From Knoellia subterranea KCTC 19937 (GTDB lineage Bacteria; Actinomycetota; Actinomycetes; Actinomycetales; Dermatophilaceae): a stretch of 64,000 bases of DNA. Location: contig NZ_AVPK01000002.1 in assembly GCF_000768685.1 (NCBI RefSeq), forward strand, positions 124,001 through 188,000. The letters are read 5' to 3'. The notes beneath the pieces are model-generated. The model was not told the origin of the DNA and did not search any database. It was given only the letters and a program-made list of their open reading frames with translations. Made by a program: the position numbers and the translations under genes. This document shows positions 63,340 through 64,000 of this stretch, one piece after another (position 1 is the stretch's first letter; every line of letters begins with the position of its first letter).

Positions 63340-64000
63340 CATGGCGTCCCCACTGACGATGGAGATCGACGGCCCGGACGGAATGCGGGAGGTGCGGCTC
63401 TCCAGCCCGGATCGGCTCATGTGGCCGGGTGACGGGATCACGAAGGGTGACCTCGCGGCATACATGGTCTCGGTCGGTGAACCCCTGGTGCGCGCGATCG
63501 GGGACCGGCCGGTCACCCTCCAGCGTTTCCCCGAGGGCATCGACGGCGAGGAGTTTTATCAAAAGAATCCACCGAAGGGGATGCCCGACTGGATCCGCAC
63601 GGTGTCGTGCCGCTACCCGTCGGGGAGGCGGCATCCTCAACTCGTCGTCGACGAGGTCGCCGCGGCGGTGTGGGCGGTGCAGATGAACACGGTGACCTTC
63701 CACCCGTGGCCGGTCCGGACGGCGAACAACGACAACCCCGACGAGTTGCGCATCGACCTCGACCCGCAGCCGGGCCGCACGTTCACCGACGCGGTCGAGG
63801 CGGCGGTGGCGCTCCGCGAACTGCTTGCCGAGCTCGGACTGACGGGGTGGGCGAAGACGTCCGGCAACCGCGGCGTCCACGTCTTCGCGCGCATCGAGCC
63901 CACACACGAGTTCCTCGACGTGCGGCACGGCGTCATCGGGATCGCCCGCGAGCTCGAGCGGCGTCTGCCCGATCTCGTGACGACGAGCTGGTGGAAGGAG
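63340..64000 (+). CDS. LigD-type polymerase/primase domain protein (5' part)
   Basis: The first 220 residues of an archaeo-eukaryotic-primase fold protein; truncated by the window end. Catalytic acids are in LRIDLDPQPG, the nucleotide-binding pair in SGNRGVHVFARI, and the early segment GEEFYQKNPPKGMPDW is conserved. Such domains fill and join ends in non-homologous end joining with Ku and a ligase. Whether this is a stand-alone domain or a longer LigD cannot be told. A Ku gene is not seen. Confidence 0.88.

Larger units (their letters stand above)
816..63463. repeat. Over-represented octamer GTATGCCG (46 sites)
   Basis: Start positions counted by eye. Forward: 828, 3835, 6028, 12613, 12829, 19745, 21328, 24581, 26273, 29635, 32203, 32857, 35567, 37681, 42416, 44742, 48247, 51710, 51957, 53626, 57299, 59297, 63215. 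Reverse (CGGCATAC): 816, 3642, 7661, 12601, 13725, 16283, 20814, 24597, 27746, 27890, 32286, 34842, 36462, 40254, 41097, 42443, 46191, 48229, 53481, 55315, 57854, 59786, 63456. Sites lie in and between genes, in different reading frames; the base after the octamer is mostly T or G. Confidence 0.7.

Noticed and set aside
816-63463. GTATGCCG as a restriction-modification target
   Set aside because: Restriction targets are usually under-represented in their host, whereas this octamer is strongly enriched.
1-64000. tRNA, rRNA, transposase, integrase and prophage genes
   Set aside because: None was recognised on either strand; the scan was by eye, so a degenerate element could have been missed.

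Overview
The window is about 70% GC chromosomal DNA from an actinobacterium. The evidence is the coproporphyrin-dependent heme genes (hemE, cgoX, chdC/hemQ, cpfC), a septation protein of the SepH type, DUF3000/DUF3710/DUF4193/DUF3159 proteins, and many GTG starts with a -10 hexamer directly upstream. The gene order matches, with interruptions, the Mycobacterium tuberculosis block from msrB to suhB (about Rv2674 to Rv2701). Protein style and a very frequent octamer, GTATGCCG, suggest Intrasporangiaceae/Dermatophilaceae, but genus cannot be fixed from sequence alone.

Layout. 1-9.5 kb: 5' part of a sugar-binding lipoprotein gene with a LacI-type operator, topoisomerase IV subunit A, a nitroreductase, a GNAT/acyl-CoA-synthetase fusion of the protein acetyltransferase type, a DUF5998 protein, a phosphodiesterase and thymidine kinase. 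9.5-17.5 kb: sepH, ferrochelatase, an inositol monophosphatase, DUF4193, dut, then DUF3710, OB-fold and DUF3159 genes in overlapping frames, then two TrkA-type potassium regulators. 17.5-24.6 kb: an APC permease, a TrmA/RumA-type RNA methyltransferase, an unknown gene and aconitase. 24.6-34.3 kb is an accessory stretch: a Phd/RelE toxin-antitoxin pair, a DinB-like protein, an assimilatory sulfate reduction operon (sirA-cysH-cysD-cysN, then siroheme synthase), a small gene under a perfect SOS box, and a secreted M4 protease. 34.4-37.4 kb: dxs and a hydrolase. 37.4-45.1 kb: a GAF/PucR-type regulator divergent from a livGFJHM-type ABC importer whose last gene is 3-hydroxybutyrate dehydrogenase. 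45.3-51.7 kb: an rRNA guanine methyltransferase, an XRE-MurA fusion, and fadB-fadA behind a TetR-like palindrome. 51.7-58.9 kb: RNase D, DUF3000, a DMT transporter, hemE, a DUF4349 lipoprotein, cgoX and hemQ. 58.9-64 kb: a 1.2 kb unit made of an AbiEi/DUF559 gene between 83-bp inverted repeats, msrB, a large secreted nuclease, and the start of a LigD-type polymerase-domain gene.

Functional links. The siroheme synthase next to the sulfur operon makes the cofactor of its reductase. HemE, CgoX, HemQ and the distant ferrochelatase make up the late steps of the coproporphyrin route to heme. The regulator, importer and dehydrogenase at 37-45 kb look like one unit for taking up and oxidising a short hydroxy acid.

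The least explained features are non-coding. The octamer GTATGCCG occurs 46 times, equally in both orientations, and is often paired inside intergenic hairpins, as DNA uptake signals are in other bacteria. There are several families of intergenic inverted repeats, and one of them encloses the DUF559 gene. No rRNA, tRNA, CRISPR array, transposase or prophage gene was recognised.
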